This document shows positions 59,291 to 64,000 of a stretch of DNA of 64,000 nt, piece by piece. The translations under genes and the position numbers were made by a program. The notes below the pieces were generated by a model. It saw nothing but the letters and a program-made list of their open reading frames with translations. It made no database searches and was not told the DNA's origin. The DNA is from Certhia americana. Taxonomy: Eukaryota; Chordata; Aves; Passeriformes; Certhiidae. Positions within the stretch are counted from its first letter, which is position 1, and the number at the start of each line of letters is the position of its first letter. The stretch is taken from assembly GCA_018697195.1 (NCBI GenBank), contig JAGMWU010000028.1, positions 4,474,982-4,538,981 on the forward strand. Direction: 5' to 3'.

Positions 59291-60339
59291 CGGGAAGGGA
59301 GGCAGCAAACCTCCCCCCAGGGGTTCCCAGAGGGGATGGGAGGACACCAGGGCTTGGGGTGAGCTCGGACACGCCAGGAGGGACACGGAGAGGCAGCAGC
59401 TCACTGACATTTCCTAATGAAAGTGCAGAACGAGCGAAACCAGAGCAAACCCCAAAGGCTTCCTGACAGGGAAATCATCCCTCTGACAGTGGGATCTGTG
59501 ATGGACTGCAGGGATTTGGATTGTGTGCTCCAGCCCAGCTTTGTTAGTTCTGATTTTTGCAGTCTGGGGTCCTGCAAAGCTCTTTGTGGCTTTGGGGGCA
59601 GAAGGGGCTGGAGCTGTGGGTGCAGGGGCAGGAACTGAGGGGTGCCAGGGGAGGCTTTGTGCCTCTTACCTGGAGCTGGCCTGGCCAGGGGTGCTCAGCC
59701 TGGCAGGGAAAGAGCCCTGGGGCCCCTCACCCTCTGCCATTTCTGCCTGGGGAGATCCTGATGTTGCTGCTGAGATCTGAGCACGGGCACATCGTGCCCC
59801 AGCTGGGTCCAGCCTGTCCCCACTTCCCCCTGCCCCACTTTTCCTCCCCAGACACCAGACCCAGCTCCTCCAAATCCTCTGTGGCACAGAGCTCCCCTCA
59901 TCCCTCCTGAGCCCCCCCAAACGCCCCCAGGCCAGAGATGTTCTTCATCTTCCCAAAGGGAAGGACACAAACTGACATTTCTTTTAAAAGATGAATTTTG
60001 CAGAATGATAGGCACCCTGCAGATCTGGATCCCCAGCCAGCCTGGGGATGCCCAGGCTCCTCTCACCCTTCCCAGTGCAGTCTGCTCCTTCCTTTCTTCT
60101 GGAAAGGAGGAATAAAAATAAAGCCTTCAAACTGGGAGCTCACAGCCCTGTCAGAGGAGCGGTGGCCTGTGACGCACCAAGTTTCAGTATTTTCTGGACA
60201 GTTTAATTTACTAACAGATTTTTCTGCTATTTTGGTTCTTTGATCAAGATGGATTATTTTCCCTGAGCTGCTCCCATTTGTGGGAATGTGTTCCCATCCC
60301 ATCCAGGAAGGATTTTGCTGACACGAGGAAGACCCACGC

Positions 60340-60560
60340 CCCATCCCAGGGATTTCACACATCCTGCAGTCTACATGATTTCACCAGGATTTTCTTTGGG
60401 GTGTTATTATTACTAATGCTGTTATATCAAAGTTGTTTCCTGAGGACAGAAAAATACCAGCTCAGCTATACAGCTAAGCAGTTCTTTAATTTCTTGCCTC
60501 TCAAAATCAGCTCCCCTGTGCCTTTTTGGAATAGATCTGAATTTTCTGCTTTAATCCCTC
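60340..60560. promoter_or_regulatory. candidate conserved regulatory island 3
   Basis: AT-rich unique block including ttattattactaatgctg and ttatatcaaagttgtttcc (a TCF/LEF-like ATCAAAG). Weak, composition-based call. Confidence 0.25.
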
Positions 60561-61124
60561 TTCCTGAGGCAAAAGTGCTGAGGGGTGAAGTGGCTCTCCC
60601 TGGGAAAGGAGGGCTGGGGTCTCCTTCCCAGTGCTGCAGCTCAGGGATCATGAGTCAGCTCCATGAAATATCAGGTAGAGATTTTTTGTCTCTTTGCCTC
60701 CCAATCCCTCATCCCCAGTTGGGAGGCAGCAGCAGATTTGGGGTTCCCAGTCCTCCTGACTTTCCATCTGCTGGCTGGGATGGCACAGGGATGCAGAATT
60801 TGGGGGGGGCAGGAGCAGTTTCCCCCCAGCACAGCAGTCCTGGCTCTGCCCATGCTCCTGTGTCCTCCTACTGCAGGTGGCCGAGGACCTGGAGGGAGAT
60901 ATAACCATGGTAACTGGGATTATCCCGGAAAATTGCTGCCATTACTGCAGAGGTAGGGTCAAAACAAACAGAAATTATCAATTTTTCTCTTTCTAATAAA
61001 ATGCAGAAGTGTGTTATTGACTCGCTAATTGCTCAGCTAAATGGATTTCTCCTAAATTACCTCCTAACCCTTGTAAATGAAAATGGTGCAGAGATTAGCA
61101 CTTCCATGGGCTTGCTCAGGGGAG

Positions 61125-61225
61125 GAGAAATGAAAGGTCTGACTCCCTGTCCATGGCAGGGGGGCTGGAACTGGATAATCTCTAAAGTCCCTTCCAACCC
61201 AGACCATTCCATGATTCCCTTTTAA
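61125..61225 (+). mobile_element. CR1 LINE 3' end
   Basis: Ends gctggaactggataatctct, aaagtcccttccaacccaga and ccattccatgattcc. Confidence 0.88.
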
Positions 61226-62769
61226 CCTAAAATTGCTCCATGCCTTACAGCCTGGGGGACTCTTGGCACCACACAGGCCATGGAGCCTCACTCGGCTTTG
61301 TGAGCAGCTCCTGCAGGAGATTGCAGCTCTCAGCTCGGCTCTGAATTGTCAATTCTCCCCTGAGTGCAGGTTTTCAGGAAATCAGAGGTTTAAGTGAGAA
61401 GGGTTCCTCTCCAACTGAGCCCCCTCCAATATCAGTGTCAGCTGCCACCTCCTCCCATTCCCAACCCAGGCTTGCCTGGGAAATTGAGATGTTCAGCTTG
61501 TTAGAGAATAAATGAAGAAAGAAATATAATTTAATCAAGAGACATCAGTGCCAATAAATCCCATGAAATTTTGCACAGCTGGGGTGTAGTGTCATCATCC
61601 CCTGGGATGCTCAGCTGCGTGCTGGCAAACCAAGCAGTTCTGAGCCTGCTCTTCCATTCTCCTCTTCACTGCAAGAGCCACTTCCAGAGGCTTGCAGGGA
61701 CATGCAGGTTCAGGAAATAATTATTTTAATTGCATCATCAGCTCCATTCCTGCTGCCAGGAACTTTTGTTTCAGGAATGGCAGCAGCATCCAAGCGAACC
61801 TCAGAGCAGCACAGCCCTCGAGAGCGGCATTGCCCTGGAGGGATGAGCTTGGGAAGGTCCCAATCCACGGCAGCAGCATCCCTTTTGTCGGGAGACCCCA
61901 ACACAGCTGGGGCTGCACTCACAGGGTGGCACCTGGCCAGCCCCGAGGCACCACAGGTGTTCCCAGTGAGCAGCCTGAGGAGGAGAATCCCCTCCAGCCG
62001 TGGGATGCTCCCTGGTGCGGGATCCCGAGGAGGGAGGGGAGAGTTCCCTCAGCCCTCCGAGAGCAGCTGGAGCATCCCTGGGGAGGCAGCATCCCTCCGT
62101 GAGCAGGGGGCAGCGAGCAGAGGCTCAGCAGGCAAAGCTTGGGTCGTGCAACAAGCAGGAAGGTGCTCTTGCTTTCTGTAACCATCGCGTCCCAGAAAAA
62201 CCACAATAAATCATCTCCGGGAGGCGGGAGCCGTGCCCGGGGGTGCTCCCGGTGCAGCTGCCTTTGGAGCAGAGGTGTTCAAGGTGGGACCAGTGTCCCC
62301 ACGGAGCTGGTGCAGACTGCGACAGAGACACTTGGTGGGGCACCCCCGGAGGGTGGGCAGGGTGGTCTCCAGGAAATCAGCAGAGCCATGAGAAAAATCC
62401 TCCCTCGTTTCTCTCAGACATCCGAGAGGAACGCCGGCAAAGCGGCTTAATTAAAAAATTACCGCTCCTCCAGTCTGTCCCTGCCGACAGCCACAAACCC
62501 TCAGCCACGGCAATTTGAAATGGAGAGGGATGTGCAGCTGCTAATGGGAGATTAGGAGAAATCTTCCACTTTGGAAGCAATTAACGAGCCTGAAAAATGT
62601 TTGCATATGCGAATTGGATGGCTGGGTCGCACTCCCAATCCTCCTGGGGTGTTTCCCTACCGATGCCCAAATTCCCCCCAGGCTGTCCCACATCGCATTC
62701 CCGTGAGGTCCAGCACTGGGATCGCCTCTCGCCCACTGCCCCACAGCTCCTCCAGCCCCTGGAAAAGCG

Positions 62770-62876
62770 ATCTGGCACAGCTCTGCCACATCTGGCACAG
62801 CTCTGCCACATCTGGCACNNNNNNNNNNCTGGCACAGCTCTGCCACATCTGGCACAGCTCTGCCACATCTGGCACC
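62770..62876. repeat. 20-bp tandem array split by a 10-N gap
   Basis: Unit tctggcacagctctgccaca, four full copies plus partial ones, essentially identical. The gap sits inside the array, so the true copy number is unknown. Confidence 0.97.
62819..62828. other. assembly gap (10 N)
   Basis: Ten N inside the 20-bp array. Confidence 1.
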
Positions 62877-62984
62877 TCGGCCAGGAGAACGCCGCTGCAT
62901 TCGGGCTGGTTTTGGGTCCCTAATCACATTTTCTGACATTTCGGGTGCCGCAGGTTCCCGCGGCTGCTCCTGGCTTTGATGCCG

Positions 62985-63250
62985 GCTGTTCCCACGGCAA
63001 CGGAACCGGATCTGCGTTTGTCCTGGCCCATCCAGGTACTTTATTAGCTTTGACGAACTGCATTTTTAATAGAAGCCTATATTGGATTTTTGAGATGTAT
63101 GTGCTTTAAATACCTTTTTTAATACCATGTTTTTAATTAAAAATGACACGGGAACATAAAACACATAATTATATTTGCATGACTAATGCAGTGTCTTTAA
63201 AAAAAATAAAAATATATATATATATATAAAGCTGTAAAATATAATTACAA
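62985..63250. promoter_or_regulatory. candidate conserved regulatory island 4
   Basis: AT-rich block with ttttaattaaaaatgac, an octamer ATTTGCAT at 63173-63180 and gactaatgcag, ending in a short (TA)n run. Possible POU/homeodomain enhancer; inference only. Confidence 0.3.
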
Positions 63251-63537
63251 ATTATCTTTTGGAAAAGTTGGGGAAAGAAATACATTTCTTGTACATTTAA
63301 GCAGCATTGCTGCTGAAAGCTGGCTGCAGGGTTTGGGAGCCAGGCAGAGCTCCTGGGATGCCTATGGCTCTTGGACAGAAATCCAGAATATCCAATCCTG
63401 TGCAACTGCAAAGTGGAGGCAAATTCCACTTCTCCCAGGCTTACCTGAAGCTCTGGCTTCTTGTCAAAGTGGATTTTGGAGTGATGTTCACCCCAGCAAA
63501 GGAGCAAACTGCATCACTTCTTGTTGCCAAATGAATT

Positions 63538-63800
63538 GTGGAATCACAGGATGGTTTGGGTTGGAAGGGACATTGAAACTCCTCCAGTTTCAACCCTGAC
63601 ACCTTCCACCATCCCCGGGTGCTCCAAGCCCTGTCCAACCTGGCCTTGGACATTTCCAGGGATCCAGGAGCAGCCCCAGCTTCTCTGGGCACCCTGAGCC
63701 AGGGCCTGCCCACCCTCACAGAGAAGAATTCCTTCCTAATATCTAAACTAAATCCACCCTCCTTTAGTTTAAAACCATTCCCTCTTGTCCTAATCCAGCA
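63538..63800 (-). mobile_element. CR1 LINE fragment
   Basis: Begins ggaatcacaggatggtttgg then gttggaagggacattgaaac, and ends after the ttcctaatatctaaactaaa and aaaaccattccctcttgtcc blocks. Confidence 0.92.
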
Positions 63801-64000
63801 CTTGGACTGTGCAGAGACAACCCAGCTCTCCTGGGATGTCCAGTGCTGGGAGGAGCATCCCAGGCCCCTGGGTTTGTTCTTCCAGGAGCAGAGACTCCCT
63901 GGAAATGGCAGACAGGGTTTGCAGTCCCAGGGAGAACATCCTTGCGTGAGGCATTCGAAGCAGAGATGAGAGCCCTGACCCGGCATTTAAATAAGTGCAC

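Larger units (their letters stand above)
55520..64000. other. region downstream of OLFML3, no gene recognised
   Basis: GC-rich unique sequence alternating with AT-rich islands at about 56640-56960, 58740-59290, 60340-60560 and 62985-63250. It also holds CR1 pieces at 57463, 61125 and 63538, minisatellites at 58236 and 62770, and a (TA)n run near 63211-63227. None of the open frames shows family resemblance or a convincing splice context. In human the next gene is SYT6, which is not visible here. Confidence 0.6.

Overview
This is a 64 kb piece of a vertebrate, almost certainly bird, nuclear genome. The evidence is at least sixteen fragments of CR1-type retroposons carrying the avian-style 3' end (gaatcacagaat / attctgtgattc), compact GC-rich genes with short GT-AG introns, and no SINE/Alu-like repeats. 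Five protein genes can be read by exon-by-exon comparison with the known mammalian families. Their order and orientation (PTPN22 -, AP4B1 -, DCLRE1B +, HIPK1 +, OLFML3 +) match human 1p13.2, so the window is a conserved synteny block. I found no transferred cassette, CRISPR array or novel operon-like system.

Layout. 1-4503: first three coding exons of PTPN22 (lymphoid phosphatase) on the minus strand, running off the left edge. 4504-7842: no recognisable gene; in human BCL2L15 lies here. 7843-14504: AP4B1 (AP-4 beta subunit), minus strand, ten exons; nine are clean and exon 3 is frame-broken. 14505-14800: a short head-to-head promoter shared with DCLRE1B. 14801-16566: DCLRE1B (Apollo/SNM1B nuclease), four exons, complete. 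16567-21350: gene-free, with two CR1 pieces. 21360-29345: the HIPK1 promoter CpG island, GC-rich minisatellite and first coding exon, present twice on either side of a 100-N gap. The left copy is full of small indels and is best explained as an unmerged, low-accuracy contig end. 27183-47514: HIPK1, 15 coding exons, 1212 residues. 47515 to about 51600: its long 3' UTR. 51610-52918: minisatellite-rich spacer with a 10-N gap. 52919-55291: OLFML3, three exons, 393 residues. 55500-64000: no gene seen; AT-rich islands that look like candidate conserved regulatory DNA, minisatellites, three CR1 pieces and a 10-N gap in a 20-bp tandem array.

The genes are functionally unrelated (T-cell receptor signalling, trans-Golgi vesicle sorting, telomere end processing, nuclear kinase signalling, secreted matrix protein). 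The clearest structural link is the 296-bp divergent AP4B1/DCLRE1B promoter with paired CACGTG boxes and an E2F-like site. The observations most worth following up are the HIPK1 5' duplication, the broken AP4B1 exon 3, a 48-bp in-frame tandem duplication in the AP4B1 hinge, the missing BCL2L15 and the short C-terminal region of DCLRE1B.
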